From Bacteroidota bacterium (lineage in GTDB: Bacteria > Bacteroidota > Bacteroidia > Bacteroidales > JAAUTT01), in NCBI GenBank assembly GCA_023429135.1, contig JAEYWD010000102.1, forward strand, positions 137,586 through 201,585: a DNA stretch of 64,000 nucleotides, in the 5' to 3' direction. The notes under the pieces are model-generated. The model was not told the origin of the DNA. It saw only the letters and a program-made list of their open reading frames with translations, and made no database searches. Position numbers and translations under genes: made by a program. Of the stretch, positions 8,357-17,631 are shown one piece after another. The stretch's first letter is position 1. Every line of letters begins with the position of its first letter.

Positions 8357-10426
8357 CTACCGGAAAATATCATCAGCAGGATTAATGTTGAGTAAAACAG
8401 ATTCAATATTAATATCAAAACTTTGCGGTCCGGTTGTCTGCCTAAACTTCCTCGGAAATTTTATGCCGTCGACGGTAAAATACTCGAGGTACCTTGTTTC
8501 CTGGCGAACTTTTCCTTCAGGGCCTTCCGTGATAACCAACGTTTTTGATTTTAAGCCGGTTTCCATATCATAATATTCTGTTATTATCCCACCCGAAGGA
8601 GTATTAAGATCAATCACGTAATTTGGACTCCCGTCAATCTTTTCCACGCCTTTCAGTATGGCGTTATAACCAAACTGATCCAGCCGCAATTCAGGAAAAA
8701 TGAGTGCTTGTAGTTTTAACAAATCCAGAGTTGCTCCGGTAACATCGCGATCGCCTTCCACACCGGTGGTAACAGCCTTTTCGCGAAACATTACGGTTCT
8801 ATTCAGCAATCCATTGTGCATCAACATTTCAGCAAAAATCTTATCGGGATATTTCTGAACTGTATGAACAGATATATTCATCCCCTGAACAGTAAGTGAG
8901 CCTTTCTGTTCCACATCTCTCACCTGCGAAAGCAGGTCGGCTCCACCCATTGCCCTGATATATTTACTAAAGACATGATGCGCCTTCAAGGTATCGGGAA
9001 GTATTGGAACCCCCTGCACCGGGTCGTAAAGATCCCCTTCATCAGTATAATATTTAATATCGCTTCCAAACTGTTTTAACTTTGACACAATTTCGGAGGC
9101 TTTACCCACCACAAGAATATTGCAGTTGCGGGGTAAAATATATCTTGCCGCTACAGCCTTTACATCTGCGGAAGTAACAGTTGCAAGATTCTTCAGATAG
9201 TTCCTGTAAAAATCTTTCGGAAGTTTGTAGCGTTCGGTGTTGATGGCAAAACCCGCGATTGTTTGGGGATCCTCCAGTGACAAAGCAAAATTTCCGGTCA
9301 TATAGTTTTTTACACGTGTAAGCTCTTCGGCAGAAACAGGTTCATTTCTAAGGTTCTCCATTTCATAAAGAATCTGATAAATGGAACTGTCGGTTACCTC
9401 GTTACGCACATTGGCCCAGGCAACAAAACTGCCAACCAAAGGTTGCGAGCGAATGGAGGAATAAGCTCCGTACGTATACCCATGCTTTTCGCGAAGATTA
9501 TTATACAGCCGGTAAGTGCCTCCTCCGAGAATAGTATTTGCTACTCGTATTTTAATATAATCGGGATTTGAAAGCGTTACATCGGCAGCATAACCAATAT
9601 TAATAACCGACTGAACAGATTCATCACGATTTACAATCGCAATCTGCCGTTTTATGGGAGGCACTGGCTTACTGTAGGCGTAGTCGGGCACAGGCTGCTT
9701 TTTCCAGTCCTTAAAGTACTTATCAACCAGAACTTTTGCCTCTTCAAGTTTAATATCACCAACAATAGACATGCAAGCCACATTGGGCCTGAAAAATGTT
9801 TTGTAGTATTCCTCACATTTGTTAAGGGTGATATTTTTAACGGAAGTCTCCGTCACAATTTCACCATAAGGATGATTCTTTCCAAAATTTAAAACATTTA
9901 TTACATCTCCGGCAATGGCTTCAGGATCGGTTTTATTGGCAGCAATGGCCGAAAGCGTCTGTGTACGTATTTTCTCCAGCTCTTCAGCTTTAAAGACCGG
10001 GTTAAGCAGAATATCGGAAACAATTTCGAGCAAACGGGATGTATGCTTTTTTAAAGATGAAGCAGAAATACCGCCTGCAGCCGCATTGAAGGAAGCTCCG
10101 ATAAAATCGATTTCTTCATTAATCTGTTCTTTGGTTTTGGTCTTTGTAGCCGTACCAAGCAATTCGCCGGTAAATTGGGAATAGCCGGCAAAATCCTTTT
10201 CAAGCACAGGCGTATTAACAAAAGTAATGGAGTAAGTAACCACAGGTAAACGGTTGTTTTCCACAACAAAAACTTTAAGCCCGTTAGGAAGAACAAACGA
10301 TTTGAATTCTCCGATTTTTATTTCTGGGGCAGGACCCGGTTTAGGAGCTTTGGTGCGGTCGACCTGACCAAAAACCTGAAAAAAGGAAATCGACCAAACT
10401 GTAAAAATATATATGAGCTTTTTCAT
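8357..10426 (-). CDS. M16-family zinc-protease homologue lacking the HxxEH motif, with C-terminal LolA-like domain
   Basis: I place the start at ATG 10426 (689 residues), because GAGGAGG lies 8 nt upstream and a signal peptide follows (MKKLIYIFTVWSISFFQVFG). A longer frame to 10510 would overlap the upstream protease. The body holds two M16 half-domains. The position of the metal motif reads FTGELLG rather than HxxEH, so it is the non-catalytic partner. The second half keeps the conserved R-Y pair region (GGTYRLYNNLREKHGYTYGAYS). About 200 extra C-terminal residues form a beta-rich domain resembling LolA-like or outer-membrane-lipoprotein carrier folds. It follows the catalytic M16 gene by 13 nt and probably forms a heterodimer with it in the periplasm. 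Confidence 0.85.
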   Translation of the reverse strand: MKKLIYIFTVWSISFFQVFGQVDRTKAPKPGPAPEIKIGEFKSFVLPNGLKVFVVENNRLPVVTYSITFVNTPVLEKDFAGYSQFTGELLGTATKTKTKEQINEEIDFIGASFNAAAGGISASSLKKHTSRLLEIVSDILLNPVFKAEELEKIRTQTLSAIAANKTDPEAIAGDVINVLNFGKNHPYGEIVTETSVKNITLNKCEEYYKTFFRPNVACMSIVGDIKLEEAKVLVDKYFKDWKKQPVPDYAYSKPVPPIKRQIAIVNRDESVQSVINIGYAADVTLSNPDYIKIRVANTILGGGTYRLYNNLREKHGYTYGAYSSIRSQPLVGSFVAWANVRNEVTDSSIYQILYEMENLRNEPVSAEELTRVKNYMTGNFALSLEDPQTIAGFAINTERYKLPKDFYRNYLKNLATVTSADVKAVAARYILPRNCNILVVGKASEIVSKLKQFGSDIKYYTDEGDLYDPVQGVPILPDTLKAHHVFSKYIRAMGGADLLSQVRDVEQKGSLTVQGMNISVHTVQKYPDKIFAEMLMHNGLLNRTVMFREKAVTTGVEGDRDVTGATLDLLKLQALIFPELRLDQFGYNAILKGVEKIDGSPNYVIDLNTPSGGIITEYYDMETGLKSKTLVITEGPEGKVRQETRYLEYFTVDGIKFPRKFRQTTGPQSFDINIESVLLNINPADDIFR

Positions 10427-10439
10427 GATATGTTCCTCC

Positions 10440-11768
10440 TCATTTTTGTTGGCTTTTTGACAAATAGTAAAGAACCAGCCGGTTTTCCGGTTTGAGATAT
10501 AACCGGGCAACCCGGGTCAGATCAGCTTTGGTAACTGCTTTGTATTTGTCAAATTCCGAATTGATCACCGAAGCACTTCCGAAAAAGGTATGATAATCGG
10601 CCAGACTCAGCGCAATACCTTCCATAGTGGCATTCCTGGTATAAAATTCGGTTTCGAATTGGTTTTGCAACTTTTGAAATTCTCGGTCGGATATTTCAGC
10701 CGACTTAACTTTATCAATTTCGCTGATCATAGCCTTTTCAACCTCCTCGGCTGATTTGCCCAGATTGGCAAAAGCGTAAGCAACAAATAATCCCGGATCT
10801 TCCAAAGCCACCGGAAACGCACCGGTTTGAACTGCAAGTTGCTGTTCATCTACAAGCGACTTATACAACCTGGAACTTTTACCGACCGACAATAAATTCT
10901 GTAACAGACTTAAAGCATAATAATCGGGTGTTCCCTGAGCTGGCATATGAAACGACAGAATTACAGCCGGCAGTTGAACATTGTCGTAAACAACTTTTCT
11001 CCTTTCCTGAGTTTGTTCAGGTTCATCAATATCAGGTCGGTATATCGCCTTTGTCCCCTGTGGAATACCAGCGAAATATTTTTCAACCAGCAGTTTTGCC
11101 TGAGGAATCTGTATGTCGCCTGCAACAACCAGAACCGCGTTGTTCGGAACGTAAAATTCAGCATGAAAATCCATAAACTCTTTGAGTGTTGCCTGATCAA
11201 TATATTGCGCTTCTCCAATGGGAACCCACCGGTATGGATGTACCGTATAGGAATTCGAAAACAGCTCCTGATATAATGAACCATAAGGTTGATTTTCGTA
11301 ACTCTGCTTTCTTTCTTCTTTCACAACTTTACGCTGGGTTTCCACGCCAATGCTATCAATGAGCAAATGAAGCATCCTCTCCGACTCCAGCCATAGACCC
11401 AATTCAAGCTGATTGGAAGGCAGTTGTTCAAAATAGCTGGTTTTATCGAAAGATGTAAAAGCATTGTTATTACCTCCTGCATTTTGGGTGTATTTATCGA
11501 ATTCACCCCTTTTGATGTTTTTGGATCCTTCGAACATCAAGTGTTCGAAAAAATGTGCGAAACCAGTACGATCAGGTTTTTCATTTTTTGAACCTACATG
11601 ATAAAGCACATTTATAGCTACAATGGGAGTACTGTTATTTTGATGCAAAATAACGTGTAACCCATTCTTTAAAGTAAACTCAGTGAATACGATTTTTTTT
11701 TGCGACAAAATACCCGGAGATATTAGAAAAATCCCGCAAACGATTAAAATAAAATACCTATTCATCAT
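10440..11768 (-). CDS. Secreted M16-family zinc metalloprotease, catalytic subunit
   Basis: The 442-residue protein has a signal peptide (MMNRYFILIVCGIFLISPG). The inverted zinc motif HFFEH is at residues 72-76, with the downstream zinc Glu in the VVKEERKQ segment near 150. The second half-domain follows, with SVGKSSRLYKSLVDEQQLA. This is the pitrilysin/processing-peptidase architecture, in which an active subunit and an inactive subunit form a clam-shell chamber for short unfolded peptides. The inactive partner is the next gene. Start could be Met1 or Met2 (11765). The 329-bp upstream gap is shared with the divergent carotenoid operon. Confidence 0.92.
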   Translation of the reverse strand: MMNRYFILIVCGIFLISPGILSQKKIVFTEFTLKNGLHVILHQNNSTPIVAINVLYHVGSKNEKPDRTGFAHFFEHLMFEGSKNIKRGEFDKYTQNAGGNNNAFTSFDKTSYFEQLPSNQLELGLWLESERMLHLLIDSIGVETQRKVVKEERKQSYENQPYGSLYQELFSNSYTVHPYRWVPIGEAQYIDQATLKEFMDFHAEFYVPNNAVLVVAGDIQIPQAKLLVEKYFAGIPQGTKAIYRPDIDEPEQTQERRKVVYDNVQLPAVILSFHMPAQGTPDYYALSLLQNLLSVGKSSRLYKSLVDEQQLAVQTGAFPVALEDPGLFVAYAFANLGKSAEEVEKAMISEIDKVKSAEISDREFQKLQNQFETEFYTRNATMEGIALSLADYHTFFGSASVINSEFDKYKAVTKADLTRVARLYLKPENRLVLYYLSKSQQK

Positions 11769-12097
11769 TTCTGTTTAACATTTATATTAATTTTTGAATC
11801 AATCATTAAACAATATATTTTACCGTCATATTTTTAATTACTCTTCCATTAATGAGACTTTAAAATTTTTCGCTTCACAGAATTCTAAAGAATTTTAGTA
11901 ATCCCCCCAGAGGATCATGGCCAACAATCTTAATATCCTACAAAAAAATAAATACCCTATTTTGTAAAACAACCACCTGTCAAAAATGTGCATTCAGATC
12001 GATTAGGATATAAAAAATGAAATAAGCATTTGTTTCATAATTCTTAATATTTATTAAACATTTTAAAAAAAATGTTGTTGATACAAAAAAAGAAAGC
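11769..12097. other. 329-bp divergent regulatory region between M16 and carotenoid operons
   Basis: No gene is visible. The region is very AT-rich and must hold promoters for both directions, but I found no exact TAnnTTTG element. A 22-bp imperfect palindrome at 12017-12038 (outer arms ATGAAA and TTTCAT, 8 of 11 positions paired) lies 60 nt before crtI and may be an operator. Confidence 0.45.
12017..12038. promoter_or_regulatory. Possible operator palindrome upstream of crtI
   Basis: Arms ATGAAA (12017-12022) and TTTCAT (12033-12038) surround an inner AA/TT pair, giving 8 of 11 paired positions. Position 60-80 nt before the first carotenoid gene suits a regulator site. The binding protein is unknown. 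Confidence 0.3.
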
Positions 12098-13567
12098 ATG
12101 AAAGTTTCTGTAATCGGTTCAGGGTTCTCCGGGTTGTCCGCTTCAGCAGTTCTGGCAAAGGCAGGATACCAGGTTGAAGTATTCGAAAAGAATTCTCAGC
12201 CTGGAGGGCGTGCACGTAAATTCACCGAAAAAGGATTTACTTTCGACATGGGACCCACCTGGTACTGGTTACCCGATGTTTTTGAGAAATTCTTCAGTCA
12301 CTTTGGAAAGACTCCGGGCGATTATTACAAGCTCTACCGACTGGACCCATCATACAGGATGTTCTTTGGTAAAGATGACTATATTGATGTTCCCTCTGAA
12401 AATGAAGAACTTTATTCCCTATTCGAAAAACTGGAGCCAGGATCATCAAAAAATCTGAGGAAATTTTTATCGGAGGCTGCATTCAAATACAACCTGGCCA
12501 TGAAGGAAATCATTTATATGCCAAGTCTCAGTTTCAGGGAGTATTTAAATTGGGCTATTATTTCGGGAGTTTTAAGCGTTAACTTTTTTAAGCCGATCAG
12601 CAAATACATCCGGTCACTTTTCAGGAATGAAAAAATAATACGCATTCTTGAATTTCCGGTGATCTTCCTGGGAGCTGCTCCTGCCAATACTCCATCACTT
12701 TACAGCATGATGAATCACGCGGATCTGACACTGGGAACCTGGTATCCGGAAGGAGGAATGTACGAAGTAATAAATGCACTAGTAAAACTCAACGAAGAGT
12801 TGGGTGTAAAAATAAACCTCAACGAACCTGTAACCGAATTTACCTATCACAATCACAAAATAAACGAAGTAATCACCTCAGCAAAAGCTCACAAAACACA
12901 GGCTGTAATAGCTGGAGCCGATTATCAGTTTATTGATCAACAGGTGATAGATCCAGATTACAGTGAATACTCACCCCAATATTGGAACTCCCGTAAAATG
13001 GCCCCATCGGCTTTGCTATTTTACATTGGACTCGATAAATCAGTCGATGGACTGGAGCACCATAATTTATTCTTCGATACTGATTTTGAAAAGCATGCCG
13101 GCGAAATATACAAATCGCCTAAATGGCCGTCAAATCCCGCGTTTTACGTATCGGTTAGTTCCAAGACCGATAAAAGTTCAGCCCCACAGGGAGGAGAAAA
13201 TTTAATTATTCTGATTCCGGTAGCGTCGGGTCTGGAAGATTCAGAAACTATTAAAGAACAATATTTCAAAATGGTAATTACACGATTGGAGTATTTGTTG
13301 AAGGAATCCATATCTAAACACACAATCTATAAAAGATTATACGGTGCATCAAATTTTATAAACGATTATAATTCTTTCAAGGGTAATGCATACGGTCTTT
13401 CCAATACCCTTCTTCAAACCGCCTTTCTGAAACCAAAAATGAGAAGCAGTAAATTGTCAAATCTGTTTTACTGCGGCCAGTTAACGGTACCCGGACCAGG
13501 AGTACCTCCATCGATAATTTCGGGAGAGATAGCAGCACGATTAGTAATCAAAAACTTAAAGGTATGA
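12098..13567 (+). CDS. crtI: Phytoene desaturase (CrtI family)
   Basis: The 489-residue FAD-dependent enzyme begins with the dinucleotide motif GSGFSGLSASAVLAKAG and EVFEKNSQPGGRA, and a substrate-pocket segment DMGPTWYW follows. It ends with the family C-terminal signature FYCGQLTVPGPGVPPSIISG. It introduces double bonds into phytoene to give lycopene, at the inner membrane surface. Length matches the family (about 490). It is the first gene of the operon, and its stop overlaps the crtB start by 4 nt (ATGA). The three following genes fit the downstream steps. Confidence 0.95.
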   Translation: MKVSVIGSGFSGLSASAVLAKAGYQVEVFEKNSQPGGRARKFTEKGFTFDMGPTWYWLPDVFEKFFSHFGKTPGDYYKLYRLDPSYRMFFGKDDYIDVPSENEELYSLFEKLEPGSSKNLRKFLSEAAFKYNLAMKEIIYMPSLSFREYLNWAIISGVLSVNFFKPISKYIRSLFRNEKIIRILEFPVIFLGAAPANTPSLYSMMNHADLTLGTWYPEGGMYEVINALVKLNEELGVKINLNEPVTEFTYHNHKINEVITSAKAHKTQAVIAGADYQFIDQQVIDPDYSEYSPQYWNSRKMAPSALLFYIGLDKSVDGLEHHNLFFDTDFEKHAGEIYKSPKWPSNPAFYVSVSSKTDKSSAPQGGENLIILIPVASGLEDSETIKEQYFKMVITRLEYLLKESISKHTIYKRLYGASNFINDYNSFKGNAYGLSNTLLQTAFLKPKMRSSKLSNLFYCGQLTVPGPGVPPSIISGEIAARLVIKNLKV

Positions 13568-14412
13568 AAGACATTTTCGATGATGTTTCGTTTGAAACAA
13601 GTAAAATTACCACACACAGGTACAGCACATCCTTTTCGCTGGGAATAAAATTCTTCAGAAAAGAAATCCGTAATCCGATTTATGGCATTTACGGCTTTGT
13701 AAGATTTGCCGATGAAATTGTTGATACCTTCAACGGGTATAATCAGCAGGAGCTTTTCTATAAATTTAAAAACGACACATACGAAGCCATTGAGAAAGGC
13801 ATTAGCCTGAACCCAATTCTAAATGCATTTCAGCATGTGGTGAATAAATACCATATTGACATGGAAACCATTGATCTTTTCCTTCAAAGTATGGAAACCG
13901 ATTTATTCAAGAGTACTTACAACCAAAAGGATTACAAACAATACATCATCGGATCGGCCGAGGTTGTAGGATTAATGTGCCTCCGTGTTTTCTGCAACGG
14001 TAACGATAAATTGTATAACACGCTGAAATCTTATGCCGAAAGTCTCGGATCTGCATTTCAGAAAATAAATTTCCTCAGGGACTTAAGCCACGATTACCGT
14101 GAACTGGGACGCGTCTATTTCCCTAATGTAGACATGTCGGAATTCAACGAAGAAACTAAATTCAAGATCATTCTCGATATTGAAGAAGATTTTAAGAATG
14201 GATTCAGAGGAATACTGAAACTTCCAAAGAGCTGTCGTTTCGGAGTATATCTTTCGTATGTGTATTTTTTCACATTACTTCATAAGATCCGGTTTCAGCC
14301 CACATCAAAAATGTTGAAGGAAAGGGTACGTATAGGAAACTCTTATAAGGCTATGTTGTTATTTAAATCATATTTAAGGAATAAGCTCAATTTAATTGAA
14401 TGGCAAAATTAA
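13564..14412 (+). CDS. crtB: Phytoene synthase
   Basis: The 282-residue squalene/phytoene synthase condenses two geranylgeranyl diphosphates to phytoene. The first Asp-rich motif is FADEIVD (near residue 50). The second is RDLSHDYRELGRVYFP (near 178), which holds the DxxxD magnesium ligands and the signature's YFP end. It is translationally coupled to crtI by a 4-nt overlap. Length is normal for bacterial CrtB. Confidence 0.95.
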   Translation: MKDIFDDVSFETSKITTHRYSTSFSLGIKFFRKEIRNPIYGIYGFVRFADEIVDTFNGYNQQELFYKFKNDTYEAIEKGISLNPILNAFQHVVNKYHIDMETIDLFLQSMETDLFKSTYNQKDYKQYIIGSAEVVGLMCLRVFCNGNDKLYNTLKSYAESLGSAFQKINFLRDLSHDYRELGRVYFPNVDMSEFNEETKFKIILDIEEDFKNGFRGILKLPKSCRFGVYLSYVYFFTLLHKIRFQPTSKMLKERVRIGNSYKAMLLFKSYLRNKLNLIEWQN

Positions 14413-14419
14413 TAAAGCT

Positions 14420-14848
14420 ATGATACCTTTTTTAATTACTCTTGGAGCCTTTATGTTTATGGAATTTGTTGCATGGTTTACACACAAGTATGTAATGCAC
14501 GGGTTTCTGTGGGTTTTGCATAAAGATCACCATGCTCCCCACAAAAAGCGTTTTGAGCGGAACGATATTTTTGCACTGATGTTCGCCATTCCAAGTATTT
14601 TACTACTTTATACCGGAGTAAAAAACGGAATTGATTTCAAATTCTTTATAGGCTTGGGAATTTTGCTATATGGAATTTCGTATTTCCTTTTTCATGATAT
14701 TTTATTTCACCAACGGTTAAACCTGTTGAGGCAAAACAAAAATGCCTACTTCAGAGCAGTTGTAAGGGCACATGGAGATCATCACAAAGGAAAAAAGAAT
14801 TATGGGTTTCTATTTATGTTTCCGTGGAAATACTTTAAGGAGAAATGA
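14420..14848 (+). CDS. crtZ: Beta-carotene 3-hydroxylase (CrtZ, fatty-acid-hydroxylase superfamily)
   Basis: I use the ATG at 14420 (142 residues), 7 nt after the crtB stop. An upstream in-frame TTG at 14396 lies inside crtB and seems unlikely. The di-iron histidine clusters are clear: HKYVMH, HKDHH, HDILFH and HGDHH. Hydrophobic helices lie between them, as expected for an integral-membrane di-iron hydroxylase. It adds hydroxyl groups to the beta rings, giving zeaxanthin from beta-carotene. The stop overlaps the cyclase gene's start (ATGA). Confidence 0.92.
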   Translation: MIPFLITLGAFMFMEFVAWFTHKYVMHGFLWVLHKDHHAPHKKRFERNDIFALMFAIPSILLLYTGVKNGIDFKFFIGLGILLYGISYFLFHDILFHQRLNLLRQNKNAYFRAVVRAHGDHHKGKKNYGFLFMFPWKYFKEK

Positions 14849-15561
14849 AACCGGAATATACGTATTTGTGGATAAATATTTTAACAATAATTTTCCCTCT
14901 CATTTTCAGTTTTCATCCACGTATCAGGTTTTACCGTAAATGGAAATATCTTTTCCCCGGACTAATAATAGTGGCGGCATTCTTTATCGCATGGGATATG
15001 CTTTTTACGCATTGGGGTGTATGGTATTTTAATCCATCGCTGACCACAGGAATTAAAATTGGGAATTTACCTTTGGAAGAAGTTCTATTTTTTATCACAA
15101 TTCCATATGCGTGCATTTTCACATATGAAGCTGTGAATTTAGTTTTGAAACCCGAAAAATTCCAAATACTTGCTCAGATAATCCTGTTTTTGCTCTTAGC
15201 ATTTCTCATAATAACGGCAACTTTAAATTGGAGAAGGATATATACATTCACAACATTTTATTTATTAGCAATATATTTATTAATAAGTAAACTATTACTT
15301 AAAATAAAATATTGGAATGTTGCCATTTTTTCATATATAATTTTATTGATTCCTTTTTTTATTGTTAATGGTTATCTCACAGGAATGTTTACTGAAGAGC
15401 CGGTGGTTTATTATAACAACTACGAAAATTTGGGCATACGGATGGGTACTATCCCCCTTGAAGACACATTTTATGGATTACTGCTCTTTCTGATGAATGT
15501 GAGTTTTTATGAATATTTTAGAAAAAACTCTGAATCAAAGCCAAAAGTTCTTTTCGGTTAA
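14845..15561 (+). CDS. Lycopene beta-cyclase, CrtYcd-type membrane protein
   Basis: The 238-residue protein has about seven transmembrane helices and two copies of the lycopene-cyclase-domain signature: LPLEEVLFF near residue 75 and the weaker IPLEDTFYG near 205. These correspond to the CrtYc and CrtYd halves, fused here in one chain as in archaeal and many Bacteroidota enzymes. It cyclises lycopene to beta-carotene, which CrtZ then hydroxylates. The last 44 nt overlap the 3' end of the opposite-strand response-regulator gene. Confidence 0.9.
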   Translation: MKPEYTYLWINILTIIFPLIFSFHPRIRFYRKWKYLFPGLIIVAAFFIAWDMLFTHWGVWYFNPSLTTGIKIGNLPLEEVLFFITIPYACIFTYEAVNLVLKPEKFQILAQIILFLLLAFLIITATLNWRRIYTFTTFYLLAIYLLISKLLLKIKYWNVAIFSYIILLIPFFIVNGYLTGMFTEEPVVYYNNYENLGIRMGTIPLEDTFYGLLLFLMNVSFYEYFRKNSESKPKVLFG

Positions 15562-15910
15562 TAGGCTTGGTAACGTATCCGCTAAAACCAGCCTCTACAC
15601 AACGCTTTTTTTCATCTTCGAGAGCGTAGGCTGTTTGAGCAATTATGGGGATCACAGAGTTCAATTTACGAATCTCCTGTGCAGCTTCAATACCATCCAT
15701 TTCGGGCATTTTTATGTCCATGAGTATAATTGCAACATCAGGATTATTTTTAAAATGATTTAAAACCTCCAATCCGGAACTGCCATGAATAATTCTGGCT
15801 TTGGTTTTAACAAGAATCATCTCAAGCAATTTCAAGTTAACAAGTTCGTCCTCACCGATTAAAATCGTTTTCCCTTCCCAATTAGGAGCAGTAACAGGTG
15901 CACCTTCCAT
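15518..15910 (-). CDS. Single-domain response regulator (CheY-like receiver)
   Basis: From ATG 15910 the protein has 130 residues, almost all a receiver domain. Visible elements are the acidic pair GEDE, the phosphoacceptor Asp in LMDIKMPEMDG, the Thr in AQTAYA, and the Lys in VTKPI. There is no output domain, so it acts by protein contact or in a phosphorelay. Its sequence around PIIAQTAYA and TKPI closely resembles the receiver at the C-terminus of the hybrid kinase at 24254-27223, suggesting common origin. It lies 18 nt after the ankyrin-phosphatase gene. Its last 44 nt are antisense to the end of the lycopene cyclase gene. Confidence 0.9.
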   Translation of the reverse strand: MEGAPVTAPNWEGKTILIGEDELVNLKLLEMILVKTKARIIHGSSGLEVLNHFKNNPDVAIILMDIKMPEMDGIEAAQEIRKLNSVIPIIAQTAYALEDEKKRCVEAGFSGYVTKPINRKELLALIQSFF

Positions 15911-15928
15911 AAACAATATATAACTGAT

Positions 15929-17518
15929 TTACTTATTGAGGTTAAAATCCTTTCTTTCACCTCCCGAATTCAAAAGTACAAATTTCTGATCTTCTAACAA
16001 TAAAGCCTGCATCGGAAATCCATCCGCAAGATAAAAAGGAACATCGGTAGAAATAACTTTTCCGCTGTTAAATGTTTTAACTTCAGGCTTAAAAGTGTGG
16101 CCAACAAAAATATGGTTTACTTTATATTCGCTAAATATTTGGTTTATTTCTTCATCGGTTAATTGCTTTTCATCCGACTCCTCTACCATACCCCTGTACC
16201 AGAAAGGACCATTGTAGCTAAGTAAAAAAAGCAGTGAAGGATTCTCCAATATTTTATTTTTTCTTTTAAGATTTAAATATTTATAAATAAGAATATTTGC
16301 CGAATCCAGCGAAATTTTATAATTAAGAATATTGGGATGAACACCGCCATGAGCAAACAGTAAACTGTCGATTTTCAAAAAAGTGTTTTTACTGCGAAGC
16401 CATCGCCCCAATAGGGTCTTGGTGCTGTATTGTTTGGAATAATTGAGCTTTAAATTACGAAAGAGATAGAAGTATTTTTCCGAAATAAATCTTTCGTCCT
16501 CCTGAAGAACCATCATTTCGTGATTACCTAAAATTAACTGGACCGATCCGCCATTTTCAGCAGCTTCTTTTTCGAGACGGTATATCAACCACAAAATTTC
16601 GGTCACCTTCTCGCCCCGATCGAAAATATCGCCCATAAATACAACCGTTCCATTACCAAACGACCACCTGAGATTCTGATCGATTACCTTGTTGTTGACA
16701 AGAAACAAACGCAAAGTATCGTACTGTCCATGAACGTCACCAATAATTAAAAGTTTGCCAGGAATTTTCATCTCGGTGGCCGGTCTCTGAAAATTTGTTT
16801 TTATAACATATTCATTTCGATCGCCTGCAAAACCGTGTATTTGATTATCGATGGCTTTAAGTCTAAAAAACTGGTATATATCATCGCTCCGTTTTCGCAG
16901 GGAGTCGTGCTTAAGGTAAGTAACTTTAACCTTCGTCCGGCCAATAAAACTCATGTATGGACCGTCGAAATAGTTAGGAAGTTTCTTCTCGAATACATTT
17001 TTCAAATAAACAGCAATAGCTTTATTATGTGAACGGATGGCGAAATCGCGTGCATTCAATCCCTTTTTATTCCGGTGATTCAGCGAAGCCCCATGTCGGA
17101 TCAAAACTTTTACAATATTAAGCTTTGAACCGGTTGAAGCAATCATTAAAGCAGTACTCCCAACTGAATCGGTAGCATTAATGCTGGCTCCATGTTTTAA
17201 AAGCAATTTTACAATTTCGGAATTCTGCTTTTGGGCAGCTAACATAAGAGCAGTGCGGGTACTGATAGTTGCGTCGGGATTAGCATTGATGTTTAAAAGA
17301 TAATGAACACTTTTCGGTGCATTATTTTCGATGGCAAGCAGCAACGGATTAATATTTCCGGTTAAAGCATTGTTAACATTGGTGGAATTTATCCGGGAAC
17401 TCAGAACTTCAAGATTTTGGTTTTGGATGGCTGTAATCAGATCACTTTCGGAAGTGGATTGTCCAAAAGTTTGAATGAAAAAAAACAAAAAAGGTAAAAG
17501 AGAAATTTTTAATTTCAT
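15929..17518 (-). CDS. Secreted ankyrin-repeat / PPP-type metallophosphatase fusion
   Basis: From ATG 17518 the protein has 529 residues and starts with a signal peptide (MKLKISLLPFLFFFIQTFG). In-frame starts upstream at 17536 and 17560 (TTG) would spoil it. Residues about 25-165 hold four ankyrin repeats, including TALMLAAQ and TALMIAS. Residues about 250-510 form a calcineurin-like phosphatase: GDVHG at 260-264, GDIFDRG at 296-302, GNHE at 331-334, HGG near 390 and a further VGHT near 472. The GDxHG/GDxxDRG/GNHE set is that of PPP-type protein phosphatases (Shelph-like), so a phosphoprotein substrate is plausible. An exported PPP phosphatase with its own ankyrin domain is unusual. Metal ligands look intact. 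Confidence 0.85.
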   Translation of the reverse strand: MKLKISLLPFLFFFIQTFGQSTSESDLITAIQNQNLEVLSSRINSTNVNNALTGNINPLLLAIENNAPKSVHYLLNINANPDATISTRTALMLAAQKQNSEIVKLLLKHGASINATDSVGSTALMIASTGSKLNIVKVLIRHGASLNHRNKKGLNARDFAIRSHNKAIAVYLKNVFEKKLPNYFDGPYMSFIGRTKVKVTYLKHDSLRKRSDDIYQFFRLKAIDNQIHGFAGDRNEYVIKTNFQRPATEMKIPGKLLIIGDVHGQYDTLRLFLVNNKVIDQNLRWSFGNGTVVFMGDIFDRGEKVTEILWLIYRLEKEAAENGGSVQLILGNHEMMVLQEDERFISEKYFYLFRNLKLNYSKQYSTKTLLGRWLRSKNTFLKIDSLLFAHGGVHPNILNYKISLDSANILIYKYLNLKRKNKILENPSLLFLLSYNGPFWYRGMVEESDEKQLTDEEINQIFSEYKVNHIFVGHTFKPEVKTFNSGKVISTDVPFYLADGFPMQALLLEDQKFVLLNSGGERKDFNLNK

Positions 17519-17631
17519 TTCTTGCAATATCAACATCGTAGTAATCTCATGGAACAACAAAAATTATTCCTCATGAATATTAACGTTGCAAGAAACAAAA
17601 AATAACATATACAGAAACATATTAAAACAAA

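Noticed and set aside
14396..14419. Upstream TTG start for crtZ
   Set aside because: It lies within the crtB coding end, while ATG 14420 gives a complete hydroxylase 7 nt after the crtB stop.
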